From positions 24,061,001 to 24,125,000 of the forward strand of contig OX344765.1 of NCBI GenBank assembly GCA_947034895.1: 64,000 bases of DNA, given 5' to 3'. The DNA is from Rhytidiadelphus loreus. Taxonomy: Eukaryota > Streptophyta > Bryopsida > Hypnales > Hylocomiaceae. This document shows positions 33,215 to 43,963 of the stretch, piece by piece (position 1 is the first letter of the stretch; every line of letters starts with the position of its first letter). The notes under the pieces were generated by a model. That model did no database searches and was not told the DNA's origin. It was given only the letters and a program-made list of their open reading frames with translations. Made by a program: the position numbers and the translations under genes.

Positions 33215-33864
33215 GACTTAATCCTACGTTTGCTGAAAATATTGCCTTCATCACTGATGCAAATGTTGAGGACGTGTTTGAAAAGTGCTCCAAATTGAGC
33301 ACAACCTGTAGATTGTTGAATCTCGATGCAAATTTTGTTTCCATATAGTTGTATTGTTGTACTATTATCCTCTAAAATTTATGGATCTAAGTAGATTACC
33401 AATGACCTCACCAATGACAAATTTGTTATTTGGTTGATGAAGGTCTACATTACAAATGTGAAAAGAAGAAGAAGGTTAATTAGACATTGGTAGCTTGGAC
33501 AACCACTTTAGAAAAAACTTATGAAGTACAACAACTCGTGTTTTGGCTTTCAAATCCACTAATGGAGATATAACAACTTTGGATGGCAACCATAGATGTT
33601 GTAAGATAACTCAACCTATGACAAGACAACTTTGGATCAACGTAATGCAGGTCTAAAAATTCTTTGGCTATACATGTATCTCCTCAAATTTACTTCACAA
33701 AAAAAATTTCACCTACATTAGGCTGGTTCAAAGTGGGCTTGTCATAAGCTAAGTTACGTTACATTCCAACAATGCGGAATTAGCTTTTGTAGTATAGGAG
33801 CAATGGTAAAAAAAAAGGAACAAAGGTTATGCCAAATAGCTCTAGGTCTTGTGATCTTTTTAAC
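33215..33864. other. Intergenic, no gene seen
   Basis: No supported feature. Confidence 0.4.
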
Positions 33865-34846
33865 CATTAGATGTTTTTTTGGGCCTTCGGGAGACTACAG
33901 GCTCTAATGCCATTACATGTGTTTTGGCTGTTGGGGAGGGCTGCGAGTTCCCAACTCGAAACCCACCTGAAATCCGTCGTTCCCCACCTGCGCTGACTTG
34001 GCCGAGAGACTACTAGGTCAGTTTTAAAAATAAAAAAATAAAAAATAAACTTTGTTTCTCATTTTAAGGACTTAAATTTATTTTTTTATTTTTTTATTTT
34101 TTTCAAAAAAAAGAAGTCTGACACCGGAGTTCGAGAAGACTAAGGGGAACGGAGCTGGGAACAAGCTCGAAACGGCCCTCCAGCCCCCCCCTCCAATCTC
34201 ATGTAATGTAGTGTGTTCTAAAAGCACCCATTTCCTTCAAACCGCCTCTATTTTTAGGTAGAGAATGGAGATGGGGTGATTCTTAAATGGACCATTATAG
34301 CAATTAAATGCACCCAAAAAAAATTGTTTTTCTATTGTAAGAGCCAATCATTGTCTTTGATTTCCACACATTGCTTTACAAGTTGCAAGTGGACAGATTT
34401 TAGGGACCTATGGTCACAAATAGGTGCCTATGTCCAAATTCTTTGAAATCTTAACTAATTCAAAAATGCTTGGAAAAATACAAAATCACTTGTGTTAGGT
34501 TCCACATCCATTTTTCTTTCTTTGAAAAATGATAGAAAAATAATTTTGTCCACTTCAGCCTACAAAGAAAGTGGACCAGCTCTTAAATGGTCGCTTTTAG
34601 AGCATATTACCTTAATGTGTAAGAACCTATGGAACGTGACTGTTGGCTTGACACCTTAGTGGACCTACGTGGCTGAAAGGCTGCCAACACATTTCTAGAG
34701 TTTATTTTTATTTTTTTCAACTTCTTTTTACATTTATAGAATTTAAAAAAAAATCTTTGACAACTGGCCGTCCTTCACTGCAAGAGGAACAATGAAGGGG
34801 AATGACCCTTAAACGGTCTCTCAGAGGCCTACAAAAACATCTAATG
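33865..34846. mobile_element. Nested cluster of CATTA(G/C)ATG elements
   Basis: The outer element starts CATTAGATGTTTTTTTGGGC at 33865 and ends CAAAAACATCTAATG at 34846. Its body, recognised by similarity to 3494-3770, stops after AGGCTCTAATG near 33909 and resumes near 34614 with GGAACGTGACTGTTGGCTTG. The gap holds a second member (33911-34208, ends CATTACATG / CATGTAATG) and then a third inverted-end unit (34209-34609, TAGTGTGTTCTAAAAGC against GCTTTTAGAGCATATTA). The order gives the insertion history: outer first, inner ones later. Confidence 0.6.
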
Positions 34847-35689
34847 AATCTTTTTCATTACTAGGTATTGCAAAGTGATTTAGATCTAGTTTGAAATGTT
34901 GCTGAAATTGAAAGTGAGATTCTTGTGATTGCCACGAGTAAAGTTAAATGCATAGAGCCATAGAAGTAGAGTATAAAAATCACAAACAAGCTTCTTGGAT
35001 TAAAATTTAACATGGATGATTGTCGTACTAGTAGAATAAAAGAAAATGCAAATAAGGTGGTACAATTCCAACTAGAGTTTTAGAAAGTTGCAAAAGCAAT
35101 ACTCAAATTGATAATGTAGGTAGGTTTTCATATTTACTTGTTCTAGTTTTCCACGTGTGTTATTTTGAATTGTTTCCATTGTTTGAATTCTGTAATGGAT
35201 TAACAATATTTTTTTGCAGCTCACTATTGCATTGTTGATTCATTAACAAGCTTTTGAAATTTCTAAAGGCTATATTGAGCATGAAAAGTCCTAGGCAAGA
35301 TACATTATTTTGAAAGAAAGTTGGATGGTTGTCAATTAGTACTAAAGTCTAATTGAGAGAGGGCAATCAAAGGTGAAGACTTATATCAAGACATTGAAAC
35401 AGAGTAGCTCAGAGCGAAATGAAATATTCAAATTTTGAGAAAGGAGATTATGAAGATGAAAAGATATAGCACCATTGTTCACAAACAATTTGTGGAGATG
35501 AAAAAAGGTAGTGGTTTGTCATTGTACCCAAAACAAGCACCCCATCTAGCATTGACAAACAACCTTGACTTAACCTCTAATTGCCTGATCGACTATGTAT
35601 GGTCGATCTGAAATTTCAGGCTCATTTTGTAGTGGGCAGTTAAATTCATTTGCATGTCTTAAAAAAATAGGGCAGTTTTAAGGGTTAAC
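34847..35689. other. Intergenic, no gene seen
   Basis: No supported feature. Confidence 0.4.
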
Positions 35690-36376
35690 TATTCAAAACT
35701 TTCATTTTTCATTAAAAAAGGTACATATTTGATTGTTGAGAAGTCTCTAAAGCCATTTATGTCCGTTAGTGAAAGAGTAAAGCTTGCTAATTTTACTTCA
35801 TTTTACAACTTTGAGCAATTTCACTTGATTTGTGATAAAAAACTTCTACTTATCCATTTGCCTTGAAAATGGTCTCAATGGAAAGAATAAAGTATTTTCA
35901 TGATTTTTACCATTGAAAATCTAAACAAGCAAGTGTTGATTTCGAGTTATTTGTGATTTATACTTATAAAAAAAGTTACATCTCAACAATTGTAAGGTAG
36001 ATTGTGTAATGAGTTTAATAGCTTTCAAGTGATATTAAGTTTTTTGAAAGGGCATTTTAATGTGCTAACACAATTTGTAGTTGTTCATGTCACCTCCAAT
36101 CCCAAAAAACTTTTATGTGCAAATTTTTGAACCATTGTAGGGAGGGGCAATATACTAAAAATAGAAAATGTACATTTTTCTTGTTATAATCTCGCAACTC
36201 TTTTGCAATTTTGCACTAAAAATTGGTGTGCATACTAATAAGCAAGCTCTTTAAACATCCGTACAATTAGATTTTGAAAAAAAAAATCAATTTGCTTCAA
36301 TGGGGATAACTATAAGCCCATGTTCTTTTTTCATAGTCAAAACACACTTGAAAAAGGCTTGGGCATTTAGGGGTTA
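35690..36376. mobile_element. Probable TTAACCCCTAAA-family relic
   Basis: The right end GGGCATTTAGGGGTTAA is shared with copies 2 and 3. The left end (AGGGTTAACTATTC) is poorly preserved and the interior is not clearly homologous, so the boundary is approximate. Confidence 0.4.
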
Positions 36377-36763
36377 AACATTCCTACCTTACACTTGACT
36401 TAGGTTTTTGAGCTACTAACCGGACCCTCTATTTTAGGTTAAAAAAAAAGATTTTATTTTTTTTATTTTTTTTATTTTTTTTATTTTTTTTCCATGTACT
36501 TAAAACAAAGGTAGCACTTGGTAGTCCGAAAACCTCAGTTGGACCCGACGGGGTTTTTTGAGCTACTAGTCAAATCTCCTATTTTTAGTCAATTTTTTTT
36601 TTTTAAATAACAATTTTGAGCACTGAAAACGGGTACAATTAGGCACTCCATAAACCTCACTCAAACTCAATTGAGGTCTTCTAGGTACTAATTGGATCTC
36701 CCACTTCTAGTATGCAAAAAAAAAAAAAAAAACCCTGGAAATGTCTTTTCTTGATTCCAAGTT

Positions 36764-37699
36764 TTAACCCCTAAAGAACCTGTCCATTGTCCACTAGAGG
36801 GACAAAATTAATTTCGGGCAAGTTCCTATGATCTCAATATTTAGTGAAACTTTTTGAAACTTTTTTATAAGATAATAAATCTTATTAGCTTTGTGGGAAT
36901 ATAAATTTTATTTCAATTGGTGCCCGGGAGCAAAAGTTATGGCATCCTAAATATAATTTTCATTTCACTAGGCAGAAAAAGAAATCTACAAAAAGTTGAA
37001 ATTAATTTTTTAATTTTTTTCTTCTTAAAGATAATATTTTTTTTCTACATGTGAAGCTTTGATTCATTCCATTTGGATTAGTAATGTGAAAGTTATGAAC
37101 AATCTTGTTTTTCGGGCAATTTGAGCATCTTCTTGAAAAAATAACTTATAGGGTTCAATTTTGAATGCAATTTTCACAATTTTTCAAAAATATTTGTTTG
37201 CCAAGGTTAAGTTTTCTAGCTAGAACAATCTCACCGTTGAGTTTATTGTGTTTCAATCCCATCTTAGAGCTATTAACGATTTAGTTTTTCTTTCAATCTT
37301 GGACCTACTTCTACTTAACAATTTTTTAAAGAATGAAAATCAAGCGTGGTCTTTTTGAATTTTTTTTTAGACTTCCAACTCAATTCTTCAACATACAAAA
37401 ATTTAAATTCAAGGTCCATGGTGCAAAAAAAATTTACAAATGGCAATCAAAGTCATTTGAAATTGCAGGCCAGTGTTCAAAAAAACTTTCTTTTTTCAAC
37501 TTCGAATGCTAATATCTTCCAATTTGTACGGTCAAACTCCATGAAAATTTTACCACATAATCATTGACTAGTAAAATATAAGAACCTACGGTTAGATTCT
37601 AAAAAAATGTTTTTTTTTTCTTTCTTGGATCAATGCAGAAGAAATGGCAGTTTTGAGTAGTTTTTGACAAAAGAATGGCCCTGGTCCTTTAGGGGTTAA
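36764..37699 (-). mobile_element. TTAACCCCTAAA-family element, copy 4
   Basis: Ends TTAACCCCTAAAGAACC and GGTCCTTTAGGGGTTAA form a 17-bp inverted repeat with one mismatch. The interior is the inverse of 55388-56173, with landmarks AAGCTTTGATTCATTCCATT, GACCTACTTCTACTTAAC, GCAAAAGTTATGGCA and, near the right end, AAATGGCAGTTTTGAGTAG. The 73-codon frame at 37346 is inside and is not called. Confidence 0.75.
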
Positions 37700-38105
37700 G
37701 AGGGGTATTTTGAGTAATGCAAGGATTCCTATGTTTTGAATGAATGTAAGTGTGGTAATGCATTTCATGTTTCATTTCTTAATAAAACTTATATTTGACT
37801 TGATTCCATGAAGTCAAGTAGAGACTTTTGCAAGGCCAATTGGGTCCAATTGACCTTGGAAGAGTCTATGTTAGACCTCTTGGAATTGGATTAAGGTTTG
37901 GTATCCTCATTGTAGATCTTTAAGTTGTGGTTTAGAGAATAAAATAATTTGGATGCCTCTTTGGTTTGCTTCAAGGCTAGTGGAATTTGAATTTCTAGTT
38001 TCAAATTTTAGTTCAAATTAGTGATTTGGATTTGGATTGAAGAGCATGAAGCTTGGTAACTTTGGATTAAAGTTTAAGATTTTTTTGAAAATGAAATGTA
38101 ATGGA
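37700..38105. other. Intergenic, no gene seen
   Basis: No supported feature. Confidence 0.4.
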
Positions 38106-38108
38106 TGT

Positions 38109-38261
38109 CACTACAAGAAAATGGGGGTATAAATGACTTGTCCACAATGACTGCACTGACAACAATGACTTGAAAGTGACTACAAAATGACTAATTTGCA
38201 GTCATTGTTGTCACTGCAGTCATTGTGAACAAGTCATTTATACCCCCATTTTTTTGTAGTG
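38109..38261. mobile_element. CACTA-type MITE (153 bp), TIR identical to En/Spm, TGT target duplication
   Basis: The left end CACTACAAGAAAATGGGGGT is identical over its first 13 bases to the En/Spm terminus as I recall it (CACTACAAGAAAA). The right end reads CCCCCATTTTTTTGTAGTG. A perfect 3-bp direct repeat TGT flanks it (38106-38108, 38262-38264). The arms stay complementary inward (ATAAATGACTTGT, CAATGACTGCA), leaving a very small loop. No coding capacity. Confidence 0.95.
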
Positions 38262-38264
38262 TGT

Positions 38265-40182
38265 ATGAAAATTTAAACAAAAATCAATTGGTTATTGATT
38301 CTTGGGGGTGCATTGAAAGCTCTTCCTAGGTCAATCAGATCTGACTAACTTTGGATGAGCCTTTGCTAAATCCCTTAGAATTGGTACCTTTTTCAAGAAT
38401 TTAGGAATTTTCAATGTTGGAGTTAATTGGCAAGGCGCAGCAGGGGTGCTATAAGCACGGTGCATTATGCATGTGGTGCATCATGCTTTTGAATTTGAAT
38501 TTAGTTTTTTTTATGCCATTAGTATTTAGTGATACTTTTGTGGGCCAAGGATGGTTTCATTCACTAATTTTTTCTAGTCATAGACAAATTTGAGAAGTTT
38601 GTGGTACTAAGATAGTTTTGTTGACATTGATTAATTCTTGGATTTTCTTAAATTCATTTAATGTGACATTTTTGCATATGTTATTGATGATCTTTATAGT
38701 GATTGTATACTAAACCAAGATTATTTGATGAGAACCATAGCTTAGAGATTTTGTTTTATAATTTATTTTAATTTTTTAGTTAAAAATTATGCATTTCATT
38801 TTGTACTTTGTAAAAAAAAATTGTTTGTTTTTTCTTCTCTAGAATTCAATTGTTGACATTGTCTTGTTGTCTTGTGCAAATTCAATTGTTCAAGTGCAAG
38901 GAGGAGATGTGGGTCAAGCTTCAACCTCAATGGTGCATCATAACATAGTTTTTGTTGTAGACATGGCAAGTCCATCGTAACCAATGACTTCGACAAATGC
39001 AAACATCAAGATTTCTAGTAATAAGTCAACTAAGAAAGCTACTGAAGTCATGCTCCATTCTATTTTTTGAGGAAGTCAAAGTTCTTTGTGTGGGATGGAA
39101 ATCATTGTCTATTGGCATGGATGAGTTATATTTCTAGGCTTCATCTGACAAATGTGTCTTGGCACAGTGAATTGTATTGTTCTCAAAACCAAAGACAAAA
39201 TCAAATTGATCATACAAATCATGCATGACATAAACAAGTGAGTGACTTCTTTTACAAACTCATCCAATCAATTTTGGGTTTTACTCATTCTATAATTTAT
39301 TTGTTATTCAAGGTATATGAAACGATTTTTCATCACCACATTTGAAATCCAAATCTATTGAGGACTCCCATATAAAAACCAACTTGGTTAACACATTGTA
39401 CTGAGTGCAAAGATACAACCTTCTATCATTTCCCAAGTTTATAAAGATGTTGAGGCCATTAGAGGTGAAGAAATATGTTTTCTATACATCTAGAAAAACT
39501 TGACACTCGATGCTAATTGATATTTTTATGGCTTTCATGTTCTAGGTGAGATTTGGATTATGTAGGATTGTTGTTTTTCAAATTATTGTTTTGTATTTTG
39601 TATTTTGATTAATTTATATTATTTTCTAATTGAAAAGTCACTTGAATCATGCAACACTTGCAATAGATGCTACAAAATGAAAGTGTAATGAGACAACCCT
39701 ATTTGAGGAGGAACCCTAAACTCAGCATTACAAATGCCATGAGATTGGGAGCTAAACAAAAGTCCACCAAGTTGTACTTGAAGATGATCAAGTTAGTCAT
39801 GGTGGATAATTTTGCTCACGGTCTTGAGTTCTTAGAAGAGGCTCGCATGCACTTTAGAGTTTTAGACTGCATTGCAACTATATGTGACTATTGAATTGAA
39901 TTACTGTGGATTGTAAGTCTAATTTGCAAAACGAATTTTTGAACTAATGTATATGATATTAATTTCAAGTGTAATTATCTATTATTGCTTGTTATAGCAC
40001 GGGCGTGGCATTCAAAGAAGACAAGGACCTTTTTCATGCCATCATTAAACCCATGAGAAAATGCACCTCAGTTGTGGCAACAACATGACCGCCACTACGA
40101 GTTGCGATATCCCAAGATCTAGATTCTACAACTATGGCATCTCTCAAGTTTGCTTAAAAGTCAAAATTCTACAAGTAAGCTA
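38265..40182. other. Intergenic, no gene recognised
   Basis: A 75-codon frame at 39667-39894 (MLQNESVMRQPYLRRNPK) has locally higher GC and may be a relic of something coding, but no family is recognised. Otherwise AT-rich. Confidence 0.4.
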
Positions 40183-40193
40183 GTAATTTTTCA

Positions 40194-41624
40194 CGGGGGT
40201 GCTATTTTGTGAGCCTTGGAGCAGGAGCCCAAGAGCTGTGAGCCTATGAGCCTCCGATTTTAGAATTTTTGGAAGGGAATTTTTTGGATTAGGACCTATT
40301 ACCGTGGATTAGAATGAGGGTGTTTTGGAGGCTAATCTTGAAAAAAATTATGGAAATGGAAAATTCTTGATAACAAAATACAACAAGGAATATTATATAT
40401 ATTAAGAGATTTTTTGAAAGGTCAAGGATTTGGAACTTTCAAAAAAATTCAAATTTAAAAAAAAAAAATCTATTATTTTTATTAATACTAATATTATTAT
40501 TTCACAACTCCATCACCCTAGAAACCCCTCTTGATATCTAGTGGCCCCTTGGATTTGAAGCTCTCAAAATTTTTATTTTTATTTTTTCAAATTTCTTTTC
40601 CATGACTTTGTCACATCTAGAAACCCCTCTCGGTACTGAGAGATCCCTCAGGGATTTCAGAGTGTGGGACTCAAATATATTTTTTTTCAATTTTTTTTCA
40701 AAAATATTTTCAATTTTTTCCTGACTTCATTACCTCTACAAACTTATCTTGGTACCGAAGGAACTATTGGAGACTTTCAGATTTGACACTCTCAAAAAAG
40801 AATTTAAAATAATAAAAAATATATATATAATAATTAATTTTTCTCCGACTTTGGCACCCTCGTACCCCTTTCGGTACCGAGATATCTTTTGCGTGTGTTA
40901 GGGTTTGTGACCCTCAAATTAAATAATAATTATTTTTTATTTTTTATTTATTTTTCTTGTTGAAAGTCCCAAACTCCAAACTTCTGAAAGTTGCAAAAAA
41001 ATTAAAAAATTAAAAAAAAAGTGTTGATTTGTTTTTGTTTTGTTTTTTTGTAAAAGTCCCAAACTCCCAAACCCACAAGGCGTCTCTCTGTACCGAGAGT
41101 TTTTTTTTGAGGTGACAAAGTTGAATTAAGAAATAAATTAAATTTTTTTTTTTTTAATTTTTTAATTTTGGTTGGAAGTCCCAAACCCCAAACCCTACTA
41201 GATGTCTCTGTACCGAGAGGGGTTTTGGAGGGTAACAAAATCGCGACAAAAAATTTAAAAACAAACAAACAAATACTCATTTTGGGTTGAAAGTTCCAAA
41301 CTTCAAACCCTGTCAAGGGTCTCTCGGTACCGAGAAACCCCTTGCGGAGTTTGGGGATTGGGAATCTCAGGGGAAAGTAATAAAAAAAGAGATTTTTTAA
41401 AATTATTGAAAATTATTGAATTTCTTTTGCGACTTCATCACCCCCCCAAAACCCTCTCGGTACAGAGAGACCCTTAGCAAGGTTTGGAGTTTGGATTTTT
41501 CAACCAAGTTTTTATTTTTTTTCAATTTTTTTTGGCAACTTTGCCACCTCAAAAAACCCTCTCGGTACAGAGAGACCCTTGGCTGGATTTGGGGGTTTGA
41601 GACTTTCAATTAAAAATAAAAAAT

Positions 41625-41655
<31 letters not shown>

Positions 41656-42757
41656 CAAATTTTTTTTTTGCGACTTTGTCATCTCAAAAAACCTCTCTCG
41701 GTAACGAGAGACCCCTGGCAAGGTCTGGGGTTTGGGGACTTTCATTTCTTTTAAAATTAAATTTAGAAAAAAAAAAAAAATCTTTTTCTCTTAAGTTTTT
41801 TTTTGGGACTTTGTCACCCCAAGAAACCCTTCTTGGTTTGAAGAGACCTCTTGTGGAGTTGAAAATTTAGGACTCTCAAAAAAATTTAAACTAAAAAAGA
41901 AAAAAGAAAAAAGAAAAAAATATTTTTTTATTGTATTTTTTCTACAACTTAATCACCCAAAGATATCCCTTTTAGTATCAAGAAATCCCTTGTGGGGTTT
42001 TGGGTTTGGGACTCTTAAAAAAAAGAATAATTAAATTTTTTTATTTTTATTTATTTATCCTTTATCACAACTTTGTAACCCCTTAAAACCCTATTTTATT
42101 ACCAAAGGACTCCTTATAGAATCTGGAGTTTCATACTCTCAAAGTTAAAAATTAAAAACTAAAAAAAATTATTATTTGTTTGTTTCCACGACTTCGCCAT
42201 CTCAAGAATCCTCTTGCAAATTTTGGAGGAGGGGACTTTGAAAGCACTTTCTTTTTTATAATTTTATAATTTTCTTTTTGAATGTGTGAATGTGTCACAA
42301 CTCCATCACCTCCAAAAAAAACTTTAGGCACTAAAAAGTCCCTTTGGAGGTTTGGGGGGTAAAACATTCTAAAAAATTTCTCGTTTTTACAAGATGGTGT
42401 TTACTACATGAGCCCTCTATCAATTGTCCAAAATATTTGTTTTCCCCTGGAATTTTTTCAAAAGCTTGACCATGAACAAACATTTTCACAAGAAGAACAA
42501 AAATAGGCCTCGAGGTGGATTAAAGTTGTTGTCTGTCAACGTGCCAAGCCAAGCACGGTACATATGCCAACAAGGCCCCACGGTCATAGGTCCACGGTCA
42601 TAGGGATAAAAATCAAAATCAAAATTTTGAAATGTCTTCATTTTTTCTTTGTTGGCTGCAAAAATTTCAAGTTTTTTTCAATTGATGCTCTGGGCTCACA
42701 AAATGTACACTCACAGCTCCTAAGCTCATGCTTTTAGGCTCACAAACTAGCATCGTT
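40194..42757. mobile_element. Mutator-like TIR element (GCTA..TGTGAGCC family), copy 2, carrying a tandem array
   Basis: The left end CGGGGGTGCTATTTTGTGAG and the right end, inverted, AACGATGCTAGTTTGTGAGC match the termini of 32874-33204. An 11-bp direct repeat GTAATTTTTCA flanks the element (40183-40193 and 42758-42768), which fits a Mutator-like target duplication of 9-11 bp. Just inside the ends lie further GAGCC/GGCTC phrases (GAGCAGGAGCCCAAGAGCTG, GCTCCTAAGCTCATGC). The body from about 40500 to 42365 is a tandem repeat array unlike the interior of the other copies. No transposase is present. Confidence 0.8.
40500..42365. repeat. ~120-bp tandem array, about 15 units, with an inverted block
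   Basis: Each unit has a ~70-bp core: GACTTTGTCACCTCA-like text, AAACCCCTCTCGGTACCGAG, AGACCCCTTG, then GGGTTTGGGACTTTCAA, followed by an A/T-rich linker of variable length. Units at about 40500-40960 and 41320-42365 run forward. Those at about 40960-41250 are reversed (AAGTCCCAAACTCCCAAACC first, GTGACAAAGTTG last). The unit at 41286-41370 is a hybrid, reversed on its left and forward on its right, joined at the palindromic CTCTCGGTACCGAGA. Units decay towards the right end. Overlapping frames in both strands are repeat products. Confidence 0.9.
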
Positions 42758-42768
42758 GTAATTTTTCA

Positions 42769-43664
42769 TATCCTTTTTTTTCATGTCAAACTTTAAATTT
42801 TGTAAGTTTAACATTGTTTTACATCTGTTTGTAGCCATATAGAATCGACATCAATAAATGGGATGATGAAGGTACAAAGCCTTTTCTTCAATCTAGAGAA
42901 GAATTTTCACCTTCCCATGTCTGTCAAGCAGATAGCATCAATACTTGTGGACTTTGGCTGCTCTAAACCAAAATGCCATAAAGATACTTATGTTTTGAAA
43001 ATTTTAGATTTATAGATAGCAGTGCCTCCAGGGGAAGAGAGACTTCAAAGCCATCAACAACTGAGGGTTCTACAACCAAGTCCACTGCGACTTAGACTCT
43101 TGAGATTGACATATCTCTTGAGTCAAACTATAATGTGTGGATTTTAGAATTATGACTTTATGAGTGGATTTGTGTGTTTTATGGCTACCTCTTGGACATT
43201 TGCTATTTTCATTTGGATGTTTTGCATCATAATGTCTAACAAAAATGATTAGATTTGCTTGTGGCAAAAAATATCTTCAAAATACATTTGCAAGTGCGTC
43301 AAATTTCATTAAAATGACTTCACATTTCTTGAAATTTATAATGTATTAAATCCATGGTTATAGGTCTCAACTTGTTTATACTACAAAAAAAAAATCCCGC
43401 TCACAGGCTCACACGCTAGCAACCCTACATCCCATACTTAGGGTCCCCTTCTATTGTATTGAGCACATTTATTCAATATAGCACAAATATGTTCTAACAA
43501 TAGCCATATTTCCATTCTTGTTGAGTTGGGCAATAATGACCTCAAATTGTAGTTGTTGTCCTTATTGCACCATGATTCAAACTCTAGTCTCTAGATACAT
43601 TCAATCTACATATATTGAGTGATAATTATTGTCCAAACATAATAATGTTGTATACATAGTTGCT
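42769..43664. other. Intergenic with one stray family end, no gene seen
   Basis: GGCTCACACGCTAGCAACCC at about 43405 is a right-end match to the GCTA..TGTGAGCC family without an obvious partner. No coding match. Confidence 0.4.
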
Positions 43665-43963
43665 AGCATGTGAGTCTAGGATCTTAAACCTATAAGGCTC
43701 CTATGTTATAAGCACCTTTTATAGTTATAGGATATTATATATTATAGGTGTATGTTGTAGATACTTATGTTAAAAGCACTTTCCATGGTTTTAGAATGTT
43801 TATATTATATGTGTCTATGTTATAGGCACCTTCCATAATTATAGTGTATTTATATTATAAGTATGTATATTATAAACACCTTCAATAGTTGTATAGTGTC
43901 CACTTACACCTAGGCTCAAGGCTCATAGACTCATATTTCTAGGCTCACATATTAGCGTCATTG
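43665..43963. mobile_element. Mutator-like MITE (GCTA..TGTGAGCC family), copy 3
   Basis: Ends CATAGTTGCTAGCATGTGAG and, inverted, CAATGACGCTAATATGTGAG. The interior aligns along its length with 32874-33204 (GGCTCCTATGTTATAAGCAC, TATTATAAGTATGTATATTA, CTAGGCTCAAGGCT). No exact target duplication is left, so it is probably older than copy 1. Confidence 0.75.

Noticed and set aside
41002..42367. Several 65-104 codon frames with shared peptides (GVSLYREGF, LGTERR)
   Set aside because: They follow the ~120-bp repeat array in both orientations; the shared peptides are the CTCGGTACCGAG core read in different frames.
40194..42757. The repeat array as a CRISPR array or bacterial insertion
   Set aside because: Units are ~120 bp with A/T linkers of variable length, no short identical repeats with unique spacers, no cas genes, and the context is a plant nuclear genome.
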